A program made the position numbers and the translations under genes. A stretch of DNA of 64,000 bases from contig NZ_MOBJ01000007.1 in assembly GCF_003732225.1 (NCBI RefSeq), positions 186,001 to 250,000 of the forward strand, given 5' to 3'. Shown here in pieces: positions 1-8,483 of the stretch (positions are counted from its first letter, which is position 1; each line of letters begins with the position of its first letter). Origin of the DNA: Pseudomonas brassicacearum (GTDB lineage: Bacteria > Pseudomonadota > Gammaproteobacteria > Pseudomonadales > Pseudomonadaceae). Below the pieces are notes generated by a model. The model was not told the origin of the DNA. It did not search any database and worked only from the letters and a program-made list of their open reading frames with translations.

Positions 1-927
1 TCTGGTCTTGATCGGGTGTTTTTCAACAATTCTGGTGCCGAAGCCAATGAGACCGCGTTGAAGCTGGCGCGGCTGTACGGTTGGCACAAAGGCGTCGAGC
101 AGCCGTTGGTGGTGGTCATGGAAAACGCCTTTCATGGCCGGACTCTGGGCACCTTGTCGGCCAGCGATGGTCCTGCGGTGCGTTTGGGGTTTCAGGGGTT
201 ACCGGGGGACTTCATCAAAGTCCCGTTCGGCGATCTCGCCGCGCTGGATAAGGCCCATCGGACCTACGGCCAGCGCATCGTGGCCGTTCTGATGGAACCG
301 ATTCAAGGCGAAAGCGGCGTACAGCTCGCGCCACCCGGCTACCTGAAAGCCCTGCGCCAACTGTGCAATCGGCGCAACTGGCTGCTGATGCTCGACGAGA
401 TCCAGACCGGTATCGGCCGCACCGGGCAATGGTTCGCTTTCCAGCACGAAGGCATCGTCCCGGACGTCATGACCCTGGCCAAAGGCCTGGGCAACGGTGT
501 CCCGATCGGCGCCTGCCTGGCTCGTGGCAAAGCCGCCGAACTGTTCACCCCCGGCAGCCACGGCAGCACCTTTGGCGGAAACCCGTTGGCGTGTCGGGTC
601 GGCTGCACCGTGCTGGAAATCATCGAAGAGCAAGGCCTGCTGGAGAACGCCAAGCGTCAGGGCGAACGCTTGCTCGCACGCTTGCACGCCGAACTCGATG
701 GCGAGCCGCAGGTGCTGGCTATCCGTGGCCAAGGCTTGATGATCGGCATCGAACTGGCCCAGCCCATTCGCGACCTGACCCTGATCGCTGCGCGGGATCA
801 CGGGTTGCTGATCAACGTGACACGGGGCAAAACCATCCGCTTGCTACCACCGCTGACCATTGATGAGCGCGAGGTGGAGATGATTGTGCGCGGGGTAGGG
901 CGGGTGGTGAGAGGTGCTGGCAACTGA
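1..927 (+). CDS. Class III aminotransferase, acetylornithine aminotransferase-like (5' end missing)
   Basis: This PLP-dependent aminotransferase is open from the first base of the window, so its N-terminus lies outside; 308 residues remain of a usual 390-400. Visible family motifs are NNSGAEANE (binding of the PLP phosphate), [13 protein letters not shown], the [14 protein letters not shown] block with the PLP-ring aspartate, and [14 protein letters not shown] with the Schiff-base lysine, followed by [11 protein letters not shown]. These are typical of the acetylornithine/succinylornithine aminotransferase (ArgD) branch, which acts in arginine synthesis or catabolism. Pseudomonads carry several paralogues, so the exact substrate cannot be fixed from this fragment. 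It ends just before a long REP-type inverted repeat. Confidence 0.9.
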   Translation, partial: SGLDRVFFNNSGAEANETALKLARLYGWHKGVEQPLVVVMENAFHGRTLGTLSASDGPAVRLGFQGLPGDFIKVPFGDLAALDKAHRTYGQRIVAVLMEPIQGESGVQLAPPGYLKALRQLCNRRNWLLMLDEIQTGIGRTGQWFAFQHEGIVPDVMTLAKGLGNGVPIGACLARGKAAELFTPGSHGSTFGGNPLACRVGCTVLEIIEEQGLLENAKRQGERLLARLHAELDGEPQVLAIRGQGLMIGIELAQPIRDLTLIAARDHGLLINVTRGKTIRLLPPLTIDEREVEMIVRGVGRVVRGAGN

Positions 928-941
928 TCGTTACCCCTCCC

Positions 942-1086
942 GTAGCAGCTGCCGAGCCTGCGAGGCTGCGTTCGGCTGCGAAGCAGTCGTTGAATCGGGT
1001 AGCGCGTTTTTCCAGGTAAAACGTCGATCCAGGATTTGCGAGGACTTCGTCCTCGAACGCAGCCTCGCAGGCTCGGCAGCTGCTAC
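942..1086. repeat. Long inverted REP-type repeat (family C)
   Basis: Two perfect 33-base arms (942-974 and 1054-1086) beginning GTAGCAGCTGCCGAGCC face each other around an 80-base spacer. A related pair with arms GTAGCAGCTGGCGAAGCC lies at 63310-63446. The pair looks like a REPIN, two inverted REP sequences moved as a unit by a REP-associated transposase encoded elsewhere. It sits between the aminotransferase and the convergent DedA gene and may also act as a terminator. Confidence 0.8.
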
Positions 1087-1176
1087 AAGGGTTAGAACGA
1101 ACAGATGTGCCGATACTTATGCCGTCTGGCCGCTCCTACGGTTTTTTGTCCGTCGTCAGGTACGAAGGGGCCAGAT

Positions 1177-1755
1177 TTACTGCTGGAACTTACGCTTGTT
1201 CCTCAGGTGCAGGATCACCGCCACCACTGCAACGACCACCACAACACCCAGGGCAATCGGCAGCCGGTAAGGCTTGAGGTTGCCGAACAATTGCTGAAGT
1301 GCTTCGCCAGCCCAATAACCACCGATGACGAACAGCGTGGCCCAGACCATTGCACCGAACATGTTCAGCAGTGAAAAGCGTAACGGTGACAGACCACTGG
1401 CACCGATCACCATCGGGCCCACCAACCGCATGCCATACAGAAAACGTACCGAAAAAACCGATGTCGACGGGTAACGATCGATCAATCCGGAGACTCGCTT
1501 GATCTGCGCTTGCTGGCGTTTGAGACGAGGCAAGAGTCGCGGGCCGAAATAACGACCGGTCCAGAACAGCAACTGATCCCCCAACATTCCGCCGGCGCTG
1601 GCCCAGGCAATCACCGGCCAGAGCTTCAGCAAATGCTGATGCGCCGCCATGCCGCCCAATATCAGGATGGTTTCGCCTTCCATGACACAGCCAAGGAAAA
1701 CCGCCCAGTAGCCGTAGGCCGCGAGGAAGTGGTTGAGGTCTATGTGCGCGAACAT
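1177..1755 (-). CDS. DedA/SNARE-associated family membrane protein
   Basis: This 192-residue inner-membrane protein belongs to the DedA (VTT/SNARE-associated) family. Members act in lipid flipping and envelope homeostasis, and several are undecaprenyl-phosphate or phospholipid translocases. The family signatures are visible: an N-terminal re-entrant segment with FLGCVMEGETILILGG, the AGGMLGDQLLFWTGRYFG block, the RFLYGMRLVGPMVIGASG motif with conserved arginines, and two C-terminal hydrophobic helices ending in a basic tail. No strong ribosome binding site precedes the chosen ATG. The particular substrate cannot be read from the sequence. Confidence 0.88.
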   Translation of the reverse strand: MFAHIDLNHFLAAYGYWAVFLGCVMEGETILILGGMAAHQHLLKLWPVIAWASAGGMLGDQLLFWTGRYFGPRLLPRLKRQQAQIKRVSGLIDRYPSTSVFSVRFLYGMRLVGPMVIGASGLSPLRFSLLNMFGAMVWATLFVIGGYWAGEALQQLFGNLKPYRLPIALGVVVVVAVVAVILHLRNKRKFQQ

Positions 1756-1840
1756 GGGCTATCGACGACCTTTTGAACGTTGGGGTGCTTGGCGGATGTG
1801 GACCGTTACCGTGTGGCTTCGTTGCGTCCGGTGTTGTGGA

Positions 1841-2281
1841 TCATGTGGTGGGGGCATTAGAGAGCGGACGCTCCCCCAGATACTCAACCAACCGTAGCAG
1901 ATAGCCGTCCGGGTCCTGCACCAATAGTTCAAGTTGGCCAACTTCTACCGTGCCGGATCGATACCAGGCATCGGCAAACGGGCGAAACAACGGCCACTCG
2001 ACAGCAGTCAGCCGCTGGAGAATCGGCTCGACACTGTCGATCGTCATCTGAAAGTTGATGCCGCGCCCAAACGGCGCCTCCAGTGGGCCGGTCACCCATT
2101 GCCCTTCGAGCGGGTCGTACTGCTCCAGCATGACTTGCACGCCGTCGAAGTCGAGGTAGGCAAATCCCTCTTCCGGGCGGTCGTAGGCCACCTGGAATCC
2201 AATTAATGTGGTCCAGAAATCCAGACTTTTCCTGAGGTCGCCGACCATCAGTTCGGGGACCATCCTGTTCCTTGAAAACAT
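1841..2281 (-). CDS. VOC-superfamily protein (glyoxalase/bleomycin-resistance fold)
   Basis: This 146-residue protein has the layout of a single vicinal-oxygen-chelate domain of the bleomycin-resistance/dioxygenase type: MVPELMVGDLRKSLDFW at the start, GFAYLDFDGVQVMLEQ in the middle and LLVQDPDGYLLRLVE at the end. Such domains bind a divalent metal or sequester a small molecule. Here the metal ligands are only partly evident, and a resistance or binding role is as likely as catalysis. The start is well supported by AAGGAGAGG directly upstream of the ATG. The gene stands alone. Confidence 0.82.
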   Translation of the reverse strand: MFSRNRMVPELMVGDLRKSLDFWTTLIGFQVAYDRPEEGFAYLDFDGVQVMLEQYDPLEGQWVTGPLEAPFGRGINFQMTIDSVEPILQRLTAVEWPLFRPFADAWYRSGTVEVGQLELLVQDPDGYLLRLVEYLGERPLSNAPTT

Positions 2282-2363
2282 ACCTCTCCTTGGTGAGCGT
2301 CCAGCCCGATCAATGTGTGTTCAAAATACCGGTTTCCGTATTTAGCGGATCAACGACAACGCA

Positions 2364-2439
2364 GGATCAAAAGATCGCAGGCTACGCCAGCTCCTACACC
2401 GATACTGTGTAGGAGCTGCCGCAGGCTGCGATCTTTTGA
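2364..2439. repeat. REP pair (family B)
   Basis: Two inverted copies of a REP palindrome, GATCAAAAGATCGCAGGC...CTCCTACA and TGTAGGAGCTGCCGCAGGC...GATCTTTTG, are separated by a few bases. The same family recurs at 5247, 17338, 41739 and 50145. Confidence 0.8.
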
Positions 2440-2483
2440 CGTTCAGCGCGCTACAACTGTAGCGTGTAATTGATCGGCTGGAT

Positions 2484-2591
2484 CTAGTGCTCATTGTCCA
2501 GCGCCAAGTTGCGATGCGTGTGTTCCAGGTCGTCGGACAGATCGAGGATAAACGTGCTCACAGAGCAGAAAGTCTCGTAGGTGTAGGTCAC
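2484..2591 (-). CDS. Possible 35-residue protein, coupled to the upstream gene
   Basis: A short frame begins with GTG overlapping the TGA of the preceding 98-residue gene (GTGA) and runs 35 codons to TAG. The product begins VTYTYETFCSV and contains the acidic stretch LDLSDDLEHTHRNLALDNEH. The overlap geometry is that of translational coupling, and the composition is protein-like rather than arginine-rich shadow sequence. No family is recognised. It could instead be the original C-terminus of the upstream gene after a frameshift. Confidence 0.3.
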   Translation of the reverse strand: MTYTYETFCSVSTFILDLSDDLEHTHRNLALDNEH

Positions 2592-2884
2592 GCGAGAGCG
2601 TGAGAACGGTCAATCGGCAAGCTGTCTGAAGCGTCACCACCCTGCACCAAAGTCTGCGCCTCACCCTGTTCAATCACCCAGCGCAGCAGGTCGGTCACGG
2701 GCACGCGGTGGCTGCGTTCGACCCATTGCAGGCCGTCGGGGCTGTAGTGTTCGGTGTAGCGGGTGAGGATCATCTCGCGCTGGTCGCTTGACAACCGCAG
2801 GCTGACTTCGCGGCAGTGCAGGTTGGCGTTGGCGTGTTTCACCACGCGTTGTTGCAGGATCAGGGACTGGTTTTCAGAGGTCAT
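2588..2884 (-). CDS. Conserved-looking small protein of unknown function
   Basis: The ATG at 2884 gives a 98-residue product beginning MTSENQSLILQQRVV. It is rich in charged residues, with REMILTRYTEHYSPDGLQWVERSHRVPV in the centre and an acidic end. It has no signal peptide or membrane segment. The longer frame upstream of this ATG is arginine- and proline-rich and unlikely to be translated. I do not recognise a family. It lies divergent to the two-component operon that starts at 3098, separated by about 210 bases that would hold both promoters, so a link to that system is possible but unproven. Confidence 0.5.
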   Translation of the reverse strand: MTSENQSLILQQRVVKHANANLHCREVSLRLSSDQREMILTRYTEHYSPDGLQWVERSHRVPVTDLLRWVIEQGEAQTLVQGGDASDSLPIDRSHALA

Positions 2885-3097
2885 CGGTCGGGGTTTCCTG
2901 GCAGCGGTGGAACGCGTGAGCGAGGGCATGGGCAAACAGTCTTCGGGAATAGGTGCTGGATGCTGACATTCGGGTCTTGCGCAAAGATGTCTGCTTTTTT
3001 ACCGCGATGTCGCTTTGTTACCCGATTGAAATATATGACGGGCCACGCCGAATGGTTTTAGATGTGGGTTCTTTCAGGCCATAAGTGATGCCCGCTG

Positions 3098-3808
3098 GTG
3101 AGCAGTCTTTTGATCGTGGACGACGACCTTGAGGTCCTCGCGCTGCTGAAGAAGTTTTTCGTGCAACAAGGCTATGCGGTGGAGGTTGCCACCGATGGCG
3201 TCTCGATGTGGGCGGCGATTGAGCGCCAGGCGCCGGACCTGATCATTCTCGACCTGATGCTGCCGGGTGAGAACGGGTTGACGCTGTGCCAGCGCCTGCG
3301 CCAGCAATACCCGACGCCGGTGATCATGTTGACCGCCATGGGTGAGTTGAGTGATCGGGTGGTCGGGCTGGAGATGGGCGCCGATGATTACCTGAGCAAA
3401 CCGTTCGACGCCCGCGAGCTGCTGGCCCGGGTGCGCGCAGTGTTGCGCCGGGCGGGGGAAAGCCTCCCGCTGACCGGGGAAGCGCCACGCCCGCTGATCA
3501 AATTCGCCGACTGGCAACTGGACCTCACGCGTCGGGAACTGCGCTCACCGGATCAGGTGATGATCCCGCTGTCGGCCGGGGAGTTCGACTTGCTGCTGGT
3601 GTTTGTCGAACATCCACAGCGCATTCTCACTCGGGAGCAGTTGCTGGACCTGGCGCGGGGCCGCACGCATGAGGCGTTCGATCGCAGCATCGACGTTCAG
3701 GTCAGCCGTTTGCGGCGCAAGCTGGAGTACGACACCAAACGCCCGGAGATGATTCGTACGGTGCGCAATGGCGGGTATCTGTTCACCCCCAGCGTGACCC
3801 GCCAGTGA
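3098..3808 (+). CDS. OmpR-family two-component response regulator
   Basis: This 236-residue response regulator has an N-terminal receiver domain and a C-terminal winged-helix DNA-binding domain. The acidic pocket (VDDD near residues 7-10), the phosphorylation site Asp52 in LIILDLMLPG, the conserved TAMG threonine and the KPF lysine are all present. The DNA-binding half shows the OmpR pattern LSAGEFDLLLVFVEHPQRILTR followed by SIDVQVSRLRRKLE and the C-terminal hairpin IRTVRNGGYLF. It starts with GTG and overlaps the downstream sensor kinase by four bases (GTGA), so the two form a cognate pair. Target genes cannot be inferred. Confidence 0.93.
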   Translation: MSSLLIVDDDLEVLALLKKFFVQQGYAVEVATDGVSMWAAIERQAPDLIILDLMLPGENGLTLCQRLRQQYPTPVIMLTAMGELSDRVVGLEMGADDYLSKPFDARELLARVRAVLRRAGESLPLTGEAPRPLIKFADWQLDLTRRELRSPDQVMIPLSAGEFDLLLVFVEHPQRILTREQLLDLARGRTHEAFDRSIDVQVSRLRRKLEYDTKRPEMIRTVRNGGYLFTPSVTRQ

Positions 3809-5154
3809 AAAAACTCATGACCGGTTTGCGCCTGCGCCCGCGTGACACGGTGGCCCGCTGGATCGCCCTGACCACCCTCATCGCGATGCTCATTTCGCTG
3901 GCCTTCAACGCGTTGTTTATCCAGCTGGCCGGTGTCTGGGCGTATCCACCGCTGGTCGAAACCGGCCTCCTGGAAAAAACCGCGTCCATCACCCGGATGA
4001 TCGAAGCCGCGCAAGTGTCGCAGCGCGAACGCCTGGCCGAGGCCGGCAGCGATAGTGCCTTGAGCGTGAGCTGGCATGCCAGCCGTGAGGGCCTGGACTT
4101 GCCGGACACTCCCGAAGCGGCTCACCGCGCCGCCTCACCGGAGGCTCAGCGTCTGTTCAACACGCCGACCCGTCGGGTCGAAGCTTATCAACCCGGCGAC
4201 TGGCCACAAAAAAACGGTCACTACGCTTTGCTGGTGCAACTGGCGGATGAGTCCTGGCTGATGTTCAGCGTGCCGTCACGCAGCTGGGGGCTGGCGGAAG
4301 GGCCACGAACCCTGATCGTGATTCTGCTGGTGTTGCTGTCGACCGGCATCGTGGCGCTGATCGCCACCCGCCGTCTGGCCAAACCCTTGCAGCAATTCGC
4401 CCTAGGCGCCCGACGCTTCGGCGTCGACTTTCGCGCACCGCCCATCGATCCGCTCGGCCCGCATGAAATCCGCCAGGCGATCCTCGCGTTCAATGCCATG
4501 CAGGCTCAGTTGCAGCACTTCATCAAGGACCGCACGCAGATGCTCGCCGCCATCTCTCACGACCTGCGCACCCCTCTGACCCGAATGCGCCTGCGCGGCG
4601 AATTCATCGAAGACCCCGAGCAGCAACAACGGCTGTTTCGCGACGTCGACGAAATGCAGGCCATGATCAACTCCGCCCTGGAATTCTTCCGCGACGACGC
4701 CCGGCTGGAACAGGCGACCCAGTTCGACCTGGCCGAACTGCTGCAAACCCTGATCGACGACTACCGCGACCAGTCCATCGACATCACCTTCAGCGGCCCA
4801 CCCCGACTGGTCTACTTCGGCCGCCCGCTGGGGCTGAAACGGGTGATTACCAATTTGCTGGATAACGCGATCAAGTACGCCAGTGAACCGGCGATTGAAC
4901 TGCGGCAGGAGGATGAGCAGGTGATCATTCACGTACTTGATCGCGGGCCGGGGATACCTGCGGACAGTTATGAACAGGTGTTTGCGCCGTTCTTTCGGCT
5001 GGAAGGGTCGCGGAATAAGAGCACGGGGGGAGTGGGGTTGGGGTTGTCGGCGGCGCGGGCGATTGTGTTGGAGCATGGGGGGACGTTGACGGTGTGCAAC
5101 CGCTCGGTTGGAGGGTTGGAGGCGCGGGTGGTGTTGCCGGTGTTGGAGGGGTAG
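3805..5154 (+). CDS. EnvZ-type sensor histidine kinase
   Basis: This 449-residue membrane kinase pairs with the response regulator just upstream. An N-terminal transmembrane helix (about residues 18-40) is followed by a periplasmic domain of about 130 residues, a second helix (TLIVILLVLLSTGIVALIA), a HAMP linker with AKPLQQFALGARRFG, and the dimerisation box AISHDLRTPLTRMRLRGE with the phospho-accepting His near residue 252. The ATPase domain has the N box NLLDNAIKYA, the G1 box DRGPGIP and the G2 box GVGLGLSAA. The periplasmic sensor region has no motif I recognise, so the signal is unknown. Confidence 0.93.
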   Translation: MKKLMTGLRLRPRDTVARWIALTTLIAMLISLAFNALFIQLAGVWAYPPLVETGLLEKTASITRMIEAAQVSQRERLAEAGSDSALSVSWHASREGLDLPDTPEAAHRAASPEAQRLFNTPTRRVEAYQPGDWPQKNGHYALLVQLADESWLMFSVPSRSWGLAEGPRTLIVILLVLLSTGIVALIATRRLAKPLQQFALGARRFGVDFRAPPIDPLGPHEIRQAILAFNAMQAQLQHFIKDRTQMLAAISHDLRTPLTRMRLRGEFIEDPEQQQRLFRDVDEMQAMINSALEFFRDDARLEQATQFDLAELLQTLIDDYRDQSIDITFSGPPRLVYFGRPLGLKRVITNLLDNAIKYASEPAIELRQEDEQVIIHVLDRGPGIPADSYEQVFAPFFRLEGSRNKSTGGVGLGLSAARAIVLEHGGTLTVCNRSVGGLEARVVLPVLEG

Positions 5155-5246
5155 AGATAATTGATGGGGACTGATTTGATTTCCATAACTGGCGTCCAGT
5201 TGTCATGAAAATAAATCAGTGCCCTTTTCTCTTTTTCTACTCCCCC

Positions 5247-5279
5247 AAAAGATCGCAGCCTGCGGCAGCTCCTACAGAT
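5247..5279. repeat. Single REP palindrome (family B)
   Basis: One copy of the AAAAGATCGCAGCCTGCGG...CTCCTACAG element lies in the gap between the kinase gene and the convergent fdsD gene. Confidence 0.7.
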
Positions 5280-5376
5280 TTGCGTATGGTTTCGACTGCT
5301 CGGCGTAATTGGATGGTCTCGCCCAAGCCGAGGCGTCAATGCGCCAAGGTGGCAATCCCAAGGGTTCGGTTTGAAC

Positions 5377-5598
5377 CTAAGCCTCCCAGCCCGCCCCACT
5401 GACCGCCGCCTGCGCCAGTGGGTGCAAGTCTGCCCCTTGATGCGCCGTCTGCCAGGCCAGCAATTCCTTGCGCATGCCGGGCGTCCAGTACATTTTCAGG
5501 TGATTACGCACGTCGAGCACGGCCTGTTGCTGGTCCGGTTCGCTGGCGAAGTACTGGGCGATCTGGTTAGCCATTTTGATCAGGTTGGCGGTGCTCAT
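5377..5598 (-). CDS. fdsD: NAD-dependent formate dehydrogenase delta subunit
   Basis: This 73-residue protein beginning MSTANLIKMANQIAQYF matches the small FdsD subunit of soluble NAD-linked formate dehydrogenase, including YWTPGMRKELLAW. FdsD is a small component of the FdsABG(D) enzyme, needed for an active complex in related bacteria. The ATG overlaps the fdsA stop as ATGA, so it is translated with fdsA. It is the last gene of the operon. The fdsC (FdhD-like sulfurtransferase) gene that separates fdsA and fdsD in Cupriavidus is absent here. Confidence 0.88.
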   Translation of the reverse strand: MSTANLIKMANQIAQYFASEPDQQQAVLDVRNHLKMYWTPGMRKELLAWQTAHQGADLHPLAQAAVSGAGWEA

Positions 5599-8483
5599 CG
5601 GCGTACCTCGGCTTTTGCTCCGGTGGTGCGTGCCTGGCGGCGTTCGTCGAGCAGGCGTTGTTGATCGTCGCTGAACTCCTGATAGCGTTTCTGCCACTCG
5701 GAAGGGTGGTAGACGCGGCTGACTTCCACGGCGGTGACCTTGTACTCCGGACAGTTGGTGGCCCAGTCGGAGTTGTCGGTGGTAATGACGTTGGCCCCCG
5801 ATTCAGGGAAGTGGAAGGTGGTGTACACCACGCCCGGGGCTACCCGTTCGGTGATCCGCGCACGCAGGACGGTTTGCCCGGCGCGGCTGCCGATGCCGAC
5901 CCAGTCACCTTCGTTGATGCCACGGCTCTCGGCGTCGGTCGGGTGGATTTCCAGGCGGTCTTCGTCGTGCCAGGCGACGTTTTCGGTGCGCCGGGTCTGG
6001 GCGCCGACGTTGTACTGGCTGAGGATGCGCCCGGTGGTCAGCAGCAGCGGATAACGGCTGTTGACCTTTTCCTCGGTGGGCACGTAGCCGGTGAGCATGA
6101 AGCGCCCCTTGCCGCGCACGAATTCCTCGATGTGCATGGTCGGCGTGCCGTCCGGTGCCGCAGCGTTGCACGGCCATTGCAGGCTGCCGTGGCGCTCAAG
6201 CGAGGCGTAGCTGACGTTGGTGAAGGTCGGCGTCAGGCTGGCGATTTCATCCATGATTTCCGACGGATGCTGGTAGTTCATCGGGTAACCGAGGGCGTTG
6301 GCCAGGGCCACGGTGCCTTCCCAGTCGGCCTTGCCGCCCAGCGGTTCCATGACTTTGCGCACCCGGGAGATGCGCCGCTCGGCGTTGGTAAAGGTGCCGT
6401 CTTTTTCCAGGAACGAACTGCCCGGCAGGAACACGTGGGCGAACTTGGCAGTTTCGTTGAGGAAAATGTCCTGCACCACGATGCATTCCATGGCTGACAG
6501 GGCCGCGGTGACGTGCTGGGTATTGGGGTCGCTTTGGGCGATGTCTTCGCCCTGGCAATACAAGCCCTTGAAGCTGCCGCCCAGGGCGGCTTCGAACATG
6601 TTGGGAATGCGCAGGCCCGGATCGGGTTGCAGCGTAACGTTCCAGGCCTGTTCGAACTGCGCGCGTACCACTTCGTTGGAGATGTGCCGGTAGCCGGGCA
6701 GTTCGTGCGGGAAGGAGCCCATGTCGCAGGAGCCCTGAACGTTGTTCTGCCCACGCAGCGGGTTCACGCCCACGCCTTCGCGGCCGATGTTGCCCGTGAC
6801 CATGGCCAGGTTGGCGATGCCCATGACCGCGGTGCTGCCCTGGCTGTGTTCGGTGACGCCCAGGCCATAGTAGATCGCCGCATTGCCACCGGTGGCATAC
6901 AGACGGGCGGCGGCGCGGATGTCGGCAGCGACGACGCCACAGATTTCGCCAAGGACTTCCGGCGAGTTTTCCGCGCGGCTGACGAACGCCTGCCACTGGG
7001 CGAAATCGCTGCCCTCGCAACGGGCGTCGATAAAGGCCTGATTGAGCAGGCCTTCGGTGACGATGACGTGAGCCAGGGCGTTGAGCATGGCGACGTTGGT
7101 GCCGGGGCGCAGCGCCAGGTGCAGTTCGGCGCGGGCATGCACCGTGTCCACCAGATCAATGCGGCGTGGGTCGATGACGATCAGCCGCGCGCCTTCACGC
7201 AGGCGGCGTTTGAGCTGGGAAGCGAACACCGGGTGGGCGTCGCTGGGGTTGGCGCCCATCACCAGGATCACGTCGGCCTGCATCACCGAGTCGAAACTCT
7301 GGGTGCCGGCGGACTCGCCCAGGGTTTGTTTCAGGCCATAGCCGGTCGGCGAGTGGCAGACCCGCGCACAAGTGTCGACGTTGTTGTTGCCGAACGCGGC
7401 GCGCACCAGTTTTTGCACCAGATAGGTTTCTTCGTTGGTGCAGCGGCTGGAGGTGATGCCACCAATGGAGTCGCGACCGTATTTTTGCTGCAACCGGCGG
7501 AATTCGCTGGCGGCGTAGGTCACCGCTTCATCCCAGCTGACTTCCTGCCAAGGGTCGTTGATGTGCTTGCGGATCATCGGCTTGGTGATGCGATCCGGGT
7601 GGGTCGCGTAGCCCCAGGCAAAGCGCCCTTTGACGCACGAGTGGCCGTGGTTGGCCTGGCCGTTCTTGTCGGGGACCATGCGCACGACCTGGTCGCCTTT
7701 CATCTCGGCGCGGAACGAGCAACCCACGCCGCAATAGGCACAGGTGGTGATCACGCTGTGTTCGGGCTGACCCAGTTCGACCACGCTTTTTTCCATCAGC
7801 GTCGCGGTCGGGCAGGCTTGTACACAGGCACCGCAGGACACGCATTCCGAGTCGAGGAAGTTCTCGCCACCGGCGGCCGCGACCCGGGATTCGAAACCGC
7901 GCCCGGTAATGGTCAGGGCAAAGGTGCCCTGGGTTTCTTCGCAGGCGCGCACGCAGCGGTTACAGACGATGCACTTGCTTGGGTCGTAGTCAAAATAGGG
8001 GTTGGAGGTGTCCTTCTGGTCGGCCAGATGGTTCTCGCCTTCATAGCCGTAACGCACTTCCCGCAGGCCGACCTGGCCGGCGACGGTTTGCAGCTCGCAG
8101 TTGCCGTTGGCCGAGCAAGTCAGGCAGTCCAGCGGGTGATCGGAGATGTACAGCTCCATGACGTTGCGCCGCAGCGTGGCGAGCTTCGGCGTCTGGGTGT
8201 GCACGCTCATGCCTTCGCTGACCGGCGTGGTGCAGGACGCCGGGTAGCCGCGCATGCCGTCGATCTCTACCAGGCACATGCGGCAGGAGCCGAAGGCTTC
8301 CAGGCTGTCGGTGGCACACAGTTTGGGAATGGTGGTGCCCAGCAGCGCGGCGGCGCGCATCACCGAGGTGCCTTCGGGCACGCTGATGCTTTGGCCGTCG
8401 ATGTTCAGGGTGACCTGCACTTCGCTGTTGCGAGCAGGAGTGCCCAGATCGATATCGGTGTTCGGGTCGAAGAGAGTGATCAT
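5595..8483 (-). CDS. fdsA: NAD-dependent formate dehydrogenase alpha subunit (molybdenum catalytic subunit)
   Basis: This 962-residue subunit oxidises formate to CO2 at a molybdenum bis-guanine-dinucleotide centre in the cytoplasm and passes electrons to the FdsBG diaphorase. In order it shows an N-terminal plant-type [2Fe-2S] domain (cysteines about 56, 67, 70, 84), the His-Cys3 cluster (HPLDCLTCSANGNC, about 116-129), two ferredoxin-type [4Fe-4S] motifs (CIVCNRCVRAC and CVSCGACVQAC), the Mo-domain cluster CAYCGVGC, and RVCHSPTG with Cys376 as the probable metal ligand in place of selenocysteine. It is preceded by fdsB with a 4-base overlap. The ATG at 8483 gives the usual family start MITLFDP. 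Confidence 0.95.
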   Translation of the reverse strand: MITLFDPNTDIDLGTPARNSEVQVTLNIDGQSISVPEGTSVMRAAALLGTTIPKLCATDSLEAFGSCRMCLVEIDGMRGYPASCTTPVSEGMSVHTQTPKLATLRRNVMELYISDHPLDCLTCSANGNCELQTVAGQVGLREVRYGYEGENHLADQKDTSNPYFDYDPSKCIVCNRCVRACEETQGTFALTITGRGFESRVAAAGGENFLDSECVSCGACVQACPTATLMEKSVVELGQPEHSVITTCAYCGVGCSFRAEMKGDQVVRMVPDKNGQANHGHSCVKGRFAWGYATHPDRITKPMIRKHINDPWQEVSWDEAVTYAASEFRRLQQKYGRDSIGGITSSRCTNEETYLVQKLVRAAFGNNNVDTCARVCHSPTGYGLKQTLGESAGTQSFDSVMQADVILVMGANPSDAHPVFASQLKRRLREGARLIVIDPRRIDLVDTVHARAELHLALRPGTNVAMLNALAHVIVTEGLLNQAFIDARCEGSDFAQWQAFVSRAENSPEVLGEICGVVAADIRAAARLYATGGNAAIYYGLGVTEHSQGSTAVMGIANLAMVTGNIGREGVGVNPLRGQNNVQGSCDMGSFPHELPGYRHISNEVVRAQFEQAWNVTLQPDPGLRIPNMFEAALGGSFKGLYCQGEDIAQSDPNTQHVTAALSAMECIVVQDIFLNETAKFAHVFLPGSSFLEKDGTFTNAERRISRVRKVMEPLGGKADWEGTVALANALGYPMNYQHPSEIMDEIASLTPTFTNVSYASLERHGSLQWPCNAAAPDGTPTMHIEEFVRGKGRFMLTGYVPTEEKVNSRYPLLLTTGRILSQYNVGAQTRRTENVAWHDEDRLEIHPTDAESRGINEGDWVGIGSRAGQTVLRARITERVAPGVVYTTFHFPESGANVITTDNSDWATNCPEYKVTAVEVSRVYHPSEWQKRYQEFSDDQQRLLDERRQARTTGAKAEVRR

